A stretch of 31,469 bases of DNA from JAJFUB01 sp964622325 (GCA_964622325.1 CAZUOJ010000032.1:1-31469), one strand, 5' to 3'; positions 8,099 to 16,324 are shown, numbered from the stretch's first letter. The notes: generated by a model from the letters alone, not told the origin. Made by a program: numbers and translations.

Positions 8099-9583
8099 AT
8101 GGCTAAAATGCATTTTTCCTGTTCTGGGCTGTGGATCGCGCTTTTTGTGATTTATCTTTTTCTGGCTTTTGTATTTAGCATCATCCAGCCCCTGGGCCGT
8201 ACGCCTGATGAGGCGGCTCATGTCCAATATGTGAAATTTTTGGCGGAGCAGCGTCGGCTGCCTTTTTTCGAGCCGCAAGGCGGGGGAGAAGGCGGCTACG
8301 AAGCCCAGCATCCGCCCCTTTATTATGCTGTGATGGCGATTGTGTATGCCGCGGCGCAGCCCTTTGCCGAGCGCTGGCGCTGGCATATCTTGCGCTGGGC
8401 CACGATTGCGCTTGTAGGCGTTCCGATGTATTTTATCAGCCGGCGTTTTTTTCTGCAGCTATATCCTCATCAGCCTGCGATAGCCTTTCTGGGCGCTGCC
8501 ACTGTGATGCTTATGCCTCTTTCGTTTCTTTATACTGCGTATGTGAATCCAGATGGCATGGCAATGTTATGGGCCTCGGGCGCCTTATCCCTTGCCGTCA
8601 AGCTGCTCCCCCATAGCTGGGGCGGCGGCGCCAATGCCCGTTTTTCTCAGGAGCCACAGCCTCATCCCCAGACAGGACTTCCTTGCCCTCAGCAGGAAAC
8701 AGCCTGTTCCGCCTCCTGCTCCTCTAACGGGGCTGCAGCTGAGGCGAAAAGCTATATGGAGAAACAAGCCCTCATTTTGGGCCTGCTCAGCGGCGCCGCT
8801 TTGCTGACAAAGCTTTCTGCAGTTCCTGTGCTTGTTGTGGCGCTGGCTGCTTTTTTGTGGCGCGACACAGCAGGCCGTTTACGCTATCACATATTTCCTG
8901 CTATGTTAACAGCCTTTGTCGCTCTCTTAATCGGAGGCTGGTGGTACGCCCGCAACGCCTATTTTTACGGCACGCCTTTCATTCATACAGAAGGGAAATT
9001 GGGCAGCGGCCTGCAATTTGGCTTTTGGGCGGGCTTTGACAGGGCAGCGTGGCTGACAATCCGCGAAACATATTTAAGCTCCTGGATCCAGCGCGGCTGG
9101 ATTCCGCCCGGAGCCTGGAGCCTCATCCTGTATGGCTTTATAATGCTAATGACATTTATGGCTGCTGTAGGGCTAATTAGGGCGGCGCTGCGCCATTCCT
9201 GCAACATCCCTGCAAATAAGCCCCGTACACAAATGGCCCCCCAAATAGAGGCAGAAGCTGAGACGGCGTTGTCCAATCGTCTGCGCCGCGCCTTGAATCT
9301 GGCAGGATTGTTGCTTGGGCTGATTGTGTTAGGCCATCAATGGGCCTACTGGACAATGGATGTAGAGTTTAATGCCGGCGGCCGCTATGTGCTTGTGGCG
9401 ATGCTGGCAGTCGCGCTTTTGCTTGTTGAAGGCGTCCGACAGGCTTTGGGCCGCTATGCGCTCCTTTTTCTGGGGCTGTGGATAATGGCTTTGCTGGCGA
9501 TGAATCAAATATCTATTTGGCACATCTGGACGATTTTGAATCCACGGTATGCCCCGGGCTGGCAGATCTTTCACTTTCCATGA
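8099..9583 (+). CDS. GT-C superfamily membrane glycosyltransferase-like protein (DUF2142/PMT-like)
   Basis: A polytopic protein of 494 aa with roughly ten or more membrane segments. The first extracytoplasmic loop has the GT-C signature PLGRTPDEAAHVQYVKFLAE followed by YEAQHPPLYY; the Asp/Glu pair is the presumed catalytic or metal site. Such enzymes move sugars from polyprenyl-phosphate donors at the outer face of the membrane. ATG 8099 is preferred to TTG 8063 because the TTG lies in the predicted -35 box. A hydrophilic insert of about 50 residues (about 175-225), Pro/Gln/Ser-rich with four Cys, interrupts the membrane region. Its 3' end overlaps the next gene antisense. It is paralogous to that gene: both end with similar (N/S)-SI...(L/I)NPRxAP-type segments. 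Confidence 0.75.
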   Translation: MAKMHFSCSGLWIALFVIYLFLAFVFSIIQPLGRTPDEAAHVQYVKFLAEQRRLPFFEPQGGGEGGYEAQHPPLYYAVMAIVYAAAQPFAERWRWHILRWATIALVGVPMYFISRRFFLQLYPHQPAIAFLGAATVMLMPLSFLYTAYVNPDGMAMLWASGALSLAVKLLPHSWGGGANARFSQEPQPHPQTGLPCPQQETACSASCSSNGAAAEAKSYMEKQALILGLLSGAALLTKLSAVPVLVVALAAFLWRDTAGRLRYHIFPAMLTAFVALLIGGWWYARNAYFYGTPFIHTEGKLGSGLQFGFWAGFDRAAWLTIRETYLSSWIQRGWIPPGAWSLILYGFIMLMTFMAAVGLIRAALRHSCNIPANKPRTQMAPQIEAEAETALSNRLRRALNLAGLLLGLIVLGHQWAYWTMDVEFNAGGRYVLVAMLAVALLLVEGVRQALGRYALLFLGLWIMALLAMNQISIWHIWTILNPRYAPGWQIFHFP

Positions 9584-10936
9584 GGCCATTGGCGGCGGCG
9601 TTGGCGCAAATCGGGGAATAAGATTTGTTTGCAGATTATAAATGCTCAACATATTGAAGATGAACATTATGCCGGCGCCGGCCAGCAAAATCAGGGGGAG
9701 CCGCCTGGGCCCTGCCCAATGCCGCCACGCCGCAGCCGCTAACGCGATAAAAGGCACAAGCTCCGCTTGCGCGTGTTTGCCCATCTGTTCATGGCTATGG
9801 AAGCTCACAAGAATAGTGCGATGAAACGCCCCATAGAGCGCGGCCAGGCCCGTCAGGAAAAATCCCGCCAGCAAAGCGCAATGCGCTTTATTTAGGCCCC
9901 GATAGGCGCCCCGCACGCCCGCCAAAAGCCCCAGCCCTGTTATCGCTGTGAGCAGCAGAAGCAGCCCATAAAGCGGCGGCGCCGCCTCTTGGGGCAGCCA
10001 GCCGACTTGACTCCATAGGCTCAGCCAGTAGCCGCGCAATGTCATCCATACGGCAAAGCCAAAAGTGGGATCAAAGATGACATCCAGCCAGCCGTAGCCC
10101 GGGGGCTTGGGCTCCTGAGGGAATAATTCGCCGTAAAGATAAAAATTGCGCGCCAAAAGCCAACTACAAAGTAATAAGCCGCCCAGCAAATAGAAGAGGC
10201 CATATTGGGCGGCCTGCTTCAGCGACATCTCTTTTTGCCGCCAGCGCACAAATAATACGCCCAGGCCGGCAGGGATAATCACGAGTGCGGCCATTTTAGC
10301 GAGCATCGCCAGCCCCCAGCCCAGCCCCGCCCACAGCCAGCCACGGGCTGTATTATCGCTCATGGCAGCCCGAATGAGCAGCCAGAAGGCTAAAGTCGCT
10401 GCGGCGGCCGCGCCAATGTCATTGTAAATGACGGCGCTAATCATCAGTCGATGCGGAATTAAAGTGAGCAGAAGCGTGCTGGCGCAGGAGACAAGCGGCT
10501 GGGCGGGGAAAAGCAAACAAAAGGCTTTCCAGGCGAAAATAATCATCAAGAGGCCCAAAAACACGCTCCACAATCGCAAGACATATTGTTGTTGGGTCAG
10601 CGTCAATGACATTGTCGCCCGATAAATTAGGGCGGCGGGCCAATAGTAAAGAGGCCCATGTTGGGCCGTGCCTGCGGGATCAGCCACAAAATAATATTCT
10701 TTCAAATCCCGAAAGGCATCTTCAATTATCGGCAATTTCCAGTGTTCCGCCACATATTTCACATGCGAATAATGCAGCGGCTCATCAGGCACAGCTCCCC
10801 ACAGGGGCAACAAAACGACATATATTCCGGCCAATACAAGATGAAAGGCCAGCGGAACTAACAACGTCCACAGGGGCGTTTTCCCCACAGGAGAAAAGAC
10901 ATTGGCAGAACATGAAGCAACTGTAGGCGTTGACAT
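9329..10936 (-). CDS. GT-C superfamily membrane glycosyltransferase-like protein with antisense-overlapping C-terminus
   Basis: A 535-aa polytopic protein, paralogue of the gene at 8099-9583. The first loop has PLWGAVPDEPLHYSHVKYVAEHWKLP and later HGPLYYWPAALIY, the GT-C/DUF2142 pattern. About a dozen hydrophobic segments follow. The homologous part ends near LIPRFAPTPPPMASW. The last roughly 75 residues are hydrophilic, of odd composition, and encoded antisense to the neighbour's 3' end. They look like read-through after loss of an ancestral stop or a frameshift. The ATG lies 3 bp from the divergent ATG of the next gene and has no clear ribosome site. The donor and acceptor are unknown; membrane polymer or lipid glycosylation is inferred. 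Confidence 0.7.
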   Translation of the reverse strand: MSTPTVASCSANVFSPVGKTPLWTLLVPLAFHLVLAGIYVVLLPLWGAVPDEPLHYSHVKYVAEHWKLPIIEDAFRDLKEYYFVADPAGTAQHGPLYYWPAALIYRATMSLTLTQQQYVLRLWSVFLGLLMIIFAWKAFCLLFPAQPLVSCASTLLLTLIPHRLMISAVIYNDIGAAAAATLAFWLLIRAAMSDNTARGWLWAGLGWGLAMLAKMAALVIIPAGLGVLFVRWRQKEMSLKQAAQYGLFYLLGGLLLCSWLLARNFYLYGELFPQEPKPPGYGWLDVIFDPTFGFAVWMTLRGYWLSLWSQVGWLPQEAAPPLYGLLLLLTAITGLGLLAGVRGAYRGLNKAHCALLAGFFLTGLAALYGAFHRTILVSFHSHEQMGKHAQAELVPFIALAAAAWRHWAGPRRLPLILLAGAGIMFIFNMLSIYNLQTNLIPRFAPTPPPMASWKVKDLPARGIPWIQNRPDVPNRYLIHRQQSHYPQPQKKERIAAQSLSDAFNKQKRDCQHRHKHIAAAGIKLYIHCPVGPLMA

Positions 10937-10939
10937 TAT

Positions 10940-12457
10940 ATGATGGACGAGCGCAAAGGAAAGATCACATCACAAAGCCTGAATATATTATTCTTCTCGG
11001 GCGGGCTTGTATCCTTTCTTTTCGTGGCGGCCTGCCTGCAGATGCGCATTTTGCCAACGGGAGTCCCGGGGCAATGGGAATGGCCCTGGCGAGATCTCAC
11101 GCATATTAATCGTCTCCATTTAATGATTATTCCGGCTCTCTATCTGGGCCTGGCATTATTTATCTATAAAATGAGGCCAATTCCTCCGCGGCGCTTCTGG
11201 ATAGTTCTATGTCTTCTGGGCATCTCTTTGACAGTGGCTGCAACAATGTGGGCGCTGGAAGCGAACGAAGCTTCCCCTCCCCTGCATATGGCTATGACGA
11301 TGGCCAGCGTGCCGGCAATGGGCTATTTTTGTTTCGCGACTTTGTTTGAGGATGCCTCTTCATTATTGCGTTCGTATCGCAAAGAGGCTTCTTTGCCGGG
11401 GGGCTTTCCTGGGCGTGTGCGCACACATCCCCCGGGGCCTGCGCTTTATTGTTATGTGGGCTTGCGTTTATGGGAAAAAATGCCTTTTTTGCGTGTAAAA
11501 ATCGAACAATGTCTATGGAATCGATATCGCCTCACGCCGGAGAAGATGTGGAAAGCGGCGCGCTGGTACACATTGCCCACAGTGCGCCCCGAACATATGC
11601 CCGCGGCTTTATTTTGGGGATGGCTCATCACATTAACAGGAGCCTTATTGCCTATCCCGGCATATTTAATTGGCGCTGGCTTGGACGATAAACATTTAGG
11701 CCTGTTGAACGCCTTTATGGCGGCGCTTTTGCCCTCGCTGGTGCTGTTTATTCCCACGATTGATGCCTTTGCGGCTTTGCTGGCGCTCATGCCCGTGGCC
11801 CTGTGGATTTGGGCTGTACGCCGGAATAGCGGGATCTTGTATGGCTTAAGCGGTCTGGCGATGGCGGCGGCTGTATTTTGGTCCGTGGGCCTGGCCGCAA
11901 CGGCCGTGTGTATGGCAGCCCTTCTTTTCCCCTGGCGGCAAGATAAGGCGCGAATCCGCTCTCTGCTCAGGGGAGGGCTCATTGCCTTGGGCGTTTTTTC
12001 ATTCGTGTATGTGGGGCTCGCGGCGTTCGGGCTATACAATCTGGGGGAAAATGTGCGTGTCATTGCAGAGGCGCAAAAATTTGAAATGACATTAGCCCGC
12101 CGCGATTATTGGACATGGCTGCCCTGGAATTTGTATGACATCTGGCTTTTTGGCGGTCCTGTGTTTTGGGCATGGGCGATAGGGGGCCTATGTGCCTGGA
12201 GAAAGGCTTCTGTGGCCCTCCGGGCTTATCTTGTCGGCGCCGTTGTGATGCTGGGCTTTTTGTGGATTTCAGGCGCAACGCTGGGCGAAGTGGGGCGCAT
12301 CTGGCTCTTTGCGCTGGCTGGGCTCGCTCCCAGCGCGGCCTGGGCGCTGAAAAACACGCCGCCGCAAACAGCAGGATTGTTTTTGACGCTCACAGCGCTC
12401 GCTCAATCCAGTTTAATTCTCCTGCTCCACGCGCGCCTTGCGCTTGTACAGCTGTGA
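10940..12457 (+). CDS. polytopic GT-C-like membrane protein
   Basis: A 505-aa protein with about ten to twelve membrane segments. Features typical of bacterial GT-C relatives are a Pro-rich loop RVRTHPPGPALYCY near residue 160, FIPTIDAFAALLAL in the middle and TLGEVGRIWLFALAGL near the C-terminus. It is not closely similar to its two neighbours, but the class and location suggest a shared role in adding sugars outside the membrane. Two adjacent ATG codons open the frame, with no Shine-Dalgarno sequence. TTGACA at 10930-10935 is a perfect -35 hexamer but has no -10 at the right distance, so the true start could lie further in. The gene converges with mgtE. Confidence 0.65.
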   Translation: MMDERKGKITSQSLNILFFSGGLVSFLFVAACLQMRILPTGVPGQWEWPWRDLTHINRLHLMIIPALYLGLALFIYKMRPIPPRRFWIVLCLLGISLTVAATMWALEANEASPPLHMAMTMASVPAMGYFCFATLFEDASSLLRSYRKEASLPGGFPGRVRTHPPGPALYCYVGLRLWEKMPFLRVKIEQCLWNRYRLTPEKMWKAARWYTLPTVRPEHMPAALFWGWLITLTGALLPIPAYLIGAGLDDKHLGLLNAFMAALLPSLVLFIPTIDAFAALLALMPVALWIWAVRRNSGILYGLSGLAMAAAVFWSVGLAATAVCMAALLFPWRQDKARIRSLLRGGLIALGVFSFVYVGLAAFGLYNLGENVRVIAEAQKFEMTLARRDYWTWLPWNLYDIWLFGGPVFWAWAIGGLCAWRKASVALRAYLVGAVVMLGFLWISGATLGEVGRIWLFALAGLAPSAAWALKNTPPQTAGLFLTLTALAQSSLILLLHARLALVQL

Positions 12458-12540
12458 AAAATTGTTCTTGATTTTTGTTGTGTTTCTGGCTATGTGACAG
12501 GCTCTGGCTTTTATCTTGCGTTATTTATTCCCCATAGCGC

Positions 12541-12577
12541 CAAAAACACAAGATTTTTGCCGGAGACGCTTTTGTGT
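12541..12577 (-). terminator. possible terminator after mgtE
   Basis: On the minus strand, ACACAA (12577-12572) can pair with TTGTGT (12551-12546), followed by TTTTG. The stem is only 6 bp with a 20-nt loop. It lies in the 133-nt gap between mgtE and the converging GT-C gene, 14 nt past the mgtE stop. Confidence 0.35.
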
Positions 12578-12590
12578 CCGCTTTGTCTTT

Positions 12591-14018
12591 TTAGCCCGTC
12601 ATATGATGCGCCAGCGTGGGAATCCACAGATGCGCAATTGTGAAATAAATGGTAATCCCTGTCACATCCACAAAAGTAGCCACAAAGGGGCTGGAGGCAA
12701 AGGCAGGATCAAAGCCCAGCCGGCGAAAGATGAGCGGAAGCATAGAGCCGACAAGCGTGCCCCAAAGACAAATAGCGGCGACAGCCTGGCCCACAACAAG
12801 CGCAATCTGCCACCATTCAACCTGTCCGTTTAATAAATGGTGGGGCGTGAGCGCAGCCCGGGCAAAGCCAATCACGCCCAGGCCCAGCCCCAGCGCCAGC
12901 CCCATCAGCAATTCATGGCCCAATACAGTGAGCCATTGATTGAGCTTCACATGCCCTAAAGCTAAAGCGCGCACAATCAAAGTCGCGGCCTGGGAGCCCG
13001 AGTTCCCGCCCGTGGAGATGCACAGGGGAACAAATAAGGCCAGGACGACAACGGCTTGAATGGCCTTTTCAAAATGCGCCAAAGCCGTAAAGGTAAATAG
13101 TTCCGCGACAAACAAGCAGGCCAGCCAGGTAATTCGTTTGCGCCATACAGTAAAGAAGTTGGCTTTCAAATAATTTTCCGTCATGCTCAAAATAGCGCTG
13201 GCGTGTTGCATATCTTCGCTGGCTTCCCGCACCGCCACATCCAAAACATCATCGTGCGTGACGATGCCCAGAAGCCGGCCGGTTTCGTCCACAACGGGCA
13301 GCGCCACAAGATCATATTGATCCACAAGTCGCACGACTTCTTGCTGATCAGTTTCTGGCAGCACGGCAATGGGATCGCGGATCATAATATCTTCCAGGCG
13401 TGCCTGGGGCGGCGCTTTGACTAATTGCGGCATATCGACTACGCCCACTAAATGGCGGGAATGCTCATCATCCACGATGTACACATAATTGAGCATTTCG
13501 GGGGGGATGTCTGTATTCCGGATATGGGCCATGAGCTCCCAGACATGCAAGTCTTGCGGCGCATACAATAATTCCGTGTTCATCAAGCCGCCGGCGGTAT
13601 CGGGGCTATAGCGCCGCAATTCCTGCAGCTCTCGCCGCTCTTCCTCCGGAATATGCGCCAGCACACGATGAATGCGTTCCTCCTCCAGAGATTCCATCAC
13701 ATCGGCGCCGGCATCAGGCGGCATGGCATCAATGATTTCCGCCAGCCGCTGATCAGGCGTTTCCTCGACAAGTTCGCTGGCAATTTCCTCCGAAGCTTCT
13801 TCCAGAACAACGCCAGCGTCATCTGCGGTCAGCAGCTGGAACACAGCGGAACGCTCCTCTGGCTCCAGCTCATTCATCGCCAGGGCAATGTCTATCGGAT
13901 GAAAGCCCGAAATGAGTCCCTCCAGGGCGCCACGAACTTGCGAACGCGTCGCTGCGCGGATAGCTTCCGCTACATCATGAGGCTCAATGGCGCGCTTGCG
14001 CGTCTGGATTTCTGTCAT
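12591..14018 (-). CDS. mgtE: magnesium transporter MgtE
   Basis: A 475-aa Mg2+ channel/transporter of the inner membrane. It has the MgtE N-domain (about residues 30-135, with TPDQRLAEIIDAMPPD and the RRYSPDTAGGLM hinge), two CBS domains (about 140-260, IMIRDPIAVLPETD and GRLLGIVTHDDVLDV) that gate the pore by binding Mg2+, and a five-helix membrane domain. The pore motifs STGGNSGSQAATLIVRALALG and DPAFASSPFVATFVDVTG, with the filter Asp, are intact. AAGGAGGG lies about 8 nt before the ATG. The long non-coding region upstream has its own promoter, a terminator and folded segments, so attenuation control is plausible. Confidence 0.97.
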   Translation of the reverse strand: MTEIQTRKRAIEPHDVAEAIRAATRSQVRGALEGLISGFHPIDIALAMNELEPEERSAVFQLLTADDAGVVLEEASEEIASELVEETPDQRLAEIIDAMPPDAGADVMESLEEERIHRVLAHIPEEERRELQELRRYSPDTAGGLMNTELLYAPQDLHVWELMAHIRNTDIPPEMLNYVYIVDDEHSRHLVGVVDMPQLVKAPPQARLEDIMIRDPIAVLPETDQQEVVRLVDQYDLVALPVVDETGRLLGIVTHDDVLDVAVREASEDMQHASAILSMTENYLKANFFTVWRKRITWLACLFVAELFTFTALAHFEKAIQAVVVLALFVPLCISTGGNSGSQAATLIVRALALGHVKLNQWLTVLGHELLMGLALGLGLGVIGFARAALTPHHLLNGQVEWWQIALVVGQAVAAICLWGTLVGSMLPLIFRRLGFDPAFASSPFVATFVDVTGITIYFTIAHLWIPTLAHHMTG

Positions 14019-14111
14019 GGCGCTTCCCTCCTTGGCGATATTCAGGGCTGCAGGGCTCTGTGAGACGCGTTTAGACAGTCAAATTTCCCCGCCCGGGACA
14101 ATAGCGCGCCT

Positions 14112-14207
14112 CCCTAAGCCATAAAAGGGAATATACAGCCCCTGCCGCCGTTTTTCATGCGGCGGTAAGCAACACACGAGCGCGACTGTGAGGGGAGGGG
14201 CTTAGGG
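14112..14207 (-). promoter_or_regulatory. folded mgtE leader segment (unrecognised)
   Basis: Three nested stems stack here: CTTAGGG/CCCTAAG (14201-14207 with 14112-14118), AGGGG/CCCCT (14196-14200 with 14139-14143) and CGGCGG/CCGCCG (14160-14165 with 14145-14150). The last stem closes a 9-nt loop. The segment lies between the terminator at 14227-14261 and mgtE. It does not match the M-box consensus I know. Confidence 0.4.
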
Positions 14208-14226
14208 GCATGATTTTGCCCACACA

Positions 14227-14261
14227 AAAGCCCGCCCCAGGGGGTCGGCGAGGCGGGCTTT
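14227..14261 (-). terminator. intrinsic terminator in the mgtE upstream region
   Basis: A 10-bp GC-rich stem (AAAGCCCGCC 14227-14236 with GGCGGGCTTT 14252-14261, 15-nt loop) is followed on the minus strand by a short U-run (CTTTTGTG). It would end transcripts from the promoter at 14760-14789 after about 530 nt, or act as an attenuator for mgtE. Confidence 0.65.
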
Positions 14262-14753
14262 CGGGCTTGCAAGGAGAAATCTTCAATCTTTTTTAATCGC
14301 GCTGAGTGATATGCTCCGCACTTGGGGAGACATCTCCCGGGCCCGATTAGAGAGCAGGTGCGGAGCGCCTATTCTTATCTTTTGGGCTTCTGTCTGCTGA
14401 CAGCGGATTTTCCGCGGCCTGATTTCGTTGAAGGGCTAAGCAACTAAAAGGAAATGGCTTGCCCCTTATGCAGCAGATTGCCCCGGCGCACGCACCTCCT
14501 CTCGCCGCACACCTCGGCCGACCGGATGTGCTGCTCGTTGTGTTATTTTTAAGTTAGTACTGCCTGGTAATGAGTCCATAGCTTCCTTCATTCAGCGTTG
14601 CCCGGCTTCCGTCACGCCAGGCTTTGTGCCTGCTCCGCTAGGCCTTTTTTGTGGCGATACTGTAGCAGCCACGCCAAAATTTTTCCTGCCTGTTGTTCTT
14701 AGCCTGTTGTGCTTGAAAGAAACTTTAACGAGCCCTATCGGCTTCTTAGAGGC
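14262..14753 (-). ncRNA. candidate structured RNA or riboregulatory leader, class unrecognised
   Basis: About 490 nt without a convincing open frame lie between a near-consensus promoter and an intrinsic terminator. Local hairpins, in plus-strand coordinates, are: 14651-14655/14668-14672, 14618-14622/14628-14632, 14529-14534/14470-14475 enclosing 14503-14507/14484-14488, 14411-14415/14403-14407, 14399-14403/14390-14394, and 14358-14366/14313-14321 (9 bp) enclosing 14325-14330/14333-14338. The two adjacent tight hairpins at 14390-14415 are enclosed by GGC/GCC, suggesting a three-way junction. I find no signature of RNase P RNA, tmRNA, SRP RNA, M-box, cobalamin, TPP or c-di-GMP riboswitches. 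It may be a stand-alone RNA or the mgtE leader. Confidence 0.45.
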
Positions 14754-14759
14754 TAGCAA

Positions 14760-14789
14760 ATTATAACGATTTATAAAGGGTTTCGTCAA
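14760..14789 (-). promoter_or_regulatory. strong sigma70-type promoter
   Basis: On the minus strand, TTGACG (14789-14784) and a perfect TATAAT (14765-14760) are 18 nt apart. This is the best promoter in the window. The -35 box overlaps the TGA stop of the FGGY kinase gene, so it begins a separate transcript near 14753 that reads into the structured region and possibly mgtE. Confidence 0.75.
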
Positions 14790-16324
14790 TTCCCTTTTTG
14801 CTTTTGCGCCGCTTCGTGCATCAACTCTTTCAAGGCCGGATAGGTGCGCAGATAGCGTGCAAATTGTTCATCATAGAAATCTTTCATCGCCGGATTGGGC
14901 GCAATTTCCCGGGACACGCGCACCATCGCCTCCGACGCCTCCACAAGATTGCCAAAAAAGCCGGCTCCCGTAGCCGCCAAAATGGCCGTTCCTACGGCTG
15001 TGGCTTCGGGCTCTTCCGTCAGATAGATGGGCACGCCGGAGGCGTCTGCGTGAATTTGTAGCCACAGGGCGCTGCGTGTTCCGCCGCCGCAGGCATAGAC
15101 GGCTTCAGGCTCAAAGCCCGCCTGGCGCAAATCCTCCTGAATATGGCGGCTGCCCATCGCCGTGCCCTCATAAATCGCCCGCAAGAGATGGCCTATGCCG
15201 TGTTTGAGGCTGAGGCCCCAGATTGCGCCGCGTGCCAGCGGATCCCGCACCGGCGTCCGATTGCCCTGCCAGTAATCCAGCACAGTGAGCCCTTCGGCGC
15301 CCGGCGGGACAGCCGCCGCCTTCTCATCCAGCACGACAAAGCGATCCACGCCGCGCTGCTCCGCTTCCAGTTGCTCCCGATAGCCGAAATTATCGGCCAG
15401 CCAGGTCACAATGGCGCCTGTGGCTGTCTGGCCGCCCTCCAGCACCCATAATCCGGGCAACAGCGCATCGGGATAGGGCCCCCACACATGCGTCTCAAAC
15501 AGCCCCTCCGCGCACAGCGCCTCGTGGCAGGTGGAAGTGCCCATCACGAGCGCCATCCGATTGGGCCGCACGACGCTCAGCCCCAGCATCGCACAATAGG
15601 CATCAATGCCTCCTTCGGCTACAGGAATGCCGGGCTTCAGCCCTAATTGCTCCGCGGCCGTCTTTGTCAATGTGCCCGCTTGTGCGCCCAGGGGCAGCAC
15701 TGTCTGGGGCCATTTGTCCTTGAGATCACGGAAATTCAGTGCGGCCAGCAGACTATCTGGCCAGCCTCCCTCCGGATTCGCATAATTCCATTTCGCTGTG
15801 ACATTATTTAAGGAGGCTGTCCAAATCCCTGTCAGCCGAAACATCAGCCAATCCACAGCCTCAATAATCAAATCCGCCTGCTCATAAATCTCCGGCTCAT
15901 TTTCCCGCAGCCACAAAGCCTTTGGGATCATCCATTCTGGCGACTCCTGCCAGCCCACATATTTTAAGATGGGATCCTTTGTCTCCGTAACGCGCTGAGC
16001 CTGTTCATAAGCGCGCTGATCCATCCACAAAATCACAGGCCGCAGGGGCGTGCTGTCTTTTTTGCAGGCCACGACAGTGCAGGAAGTGCCATCCACGCTG
16101 AGGCCCGCAATGTCCTCCGCTTTCAGCCCCGCGGCAGCCAGAGCCTGGGGCACGACTTGTTGGGCGGCCCGCCACCAATCCTCGGCATTCTGCTCCGCCC
16201 AGGAAACTTGCGGATATTCAATCGGATACGCAGAGGAAACAGAAGCGACGATGCGGCCTGTTAAATCCGCAATCACGGCGCGCAGGCTTTGCGTGCCTGC
16301 ATCTAATCCCAATACATACGGCAT
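14786..16324 (-). CDS. FGGY-family carbohydrate kinase, ribulokinase-like
   Basis: A 512-aa ATP-dependent sugar kinase with the two-domain FGGY/actin-like fold. The N-terminal phosphate loop GLDAGTQSLRAVIAD, GLSVDGTSCTVVA, the substrate-side ILWMDQRA and AEGGIDAYCAMLG, ribulokinase-like GTSTCHEAL, YWQGNRTPVRDPLARGAIWGL and the ATP-binding YACGGGTRSALWLQIHAD are all present. GTSTCH and GNRTPVRDPLARG point to a pentulokinase (L- or D-ribulose) rather than glycerol or xylulose kinase. The exact sugar cannot be read from sequence. A GGAAGAGG site precedes the ATG. A promoter is predicted about 130 nt upstream. No isomerase or epimerase gene is adjacent. Confidence 0.88.
   Translation of the reverse strand: MPYVLGLDAGTQSLRAVIADLTGRIVASVSSAYPIEYPQVSWAEQNAEDWWRAAQQVVPQALAAAGLKAEDIAGLSVDGTSCTVVACKKDSTPLRPVILWMDQRAYEQAQRVTETKDPILKYVGWQESPEWMIPKALWLRENEPEIYEQADLIIEAVDWLMFRLTGIWTASLNNVTAKWNYANPEGGWPDSLLAALNFRDLKDKWPQTVLPLGAQAGTLTKTAAEQLGLKPGIPVAEGGIDAYCAMLGLSVVRPNRMALVMGTSTCHEALCAEGLFETHVWGPYPDALLPGLWVLEGGQTATGAIVTWLADNFGYREQLEAEQRGVDRFVVLDEKAAAVPPGAEGLTVLDYWQGNRTPVRDPLARGAIWGLSLKHGIGHLLRAIYEGTAMGSRHIQEDLRQAGFEPEAVYACGGGTRSALWLQIHADASGVPIYLTEEPEATAVGTAILAATGAGFFGNLVEASEAMVRVSREIAPNPAMKDFYDEQFARYLRTYPALKELMHEAAQKQKGN

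Noticed and set aside
11452..12063. 203-codon minus-strand frame inside the GT-C gene at 10940
   Set aside because: Its composition is that of a shadow frame, while the plus-strand frame has clear membrane segments and family motifs.
14541..14620. SRP RNA-like GAAGGAAGC and ACCAGG pieces on the minus strand
   Set aside because: The order and spacing do not match the SRP helix 8 consensus (GGUCAGGUCCGGAAGGAAGCAGCC).
14019..14760. M-box magnesium riboswitch upstream of mgtE
   Set aside because: The expected GGUGAGGCUCC, GACGCCAA..GGGU and AUGCCAUAxAGUGCUAAAG blocks are not found on the minus strand.
14592..14789. 65-codon minus-strand frame in the candidate RNA region
   Set aside because: Its start lies within the predicted promoter and it has no ribosome site.
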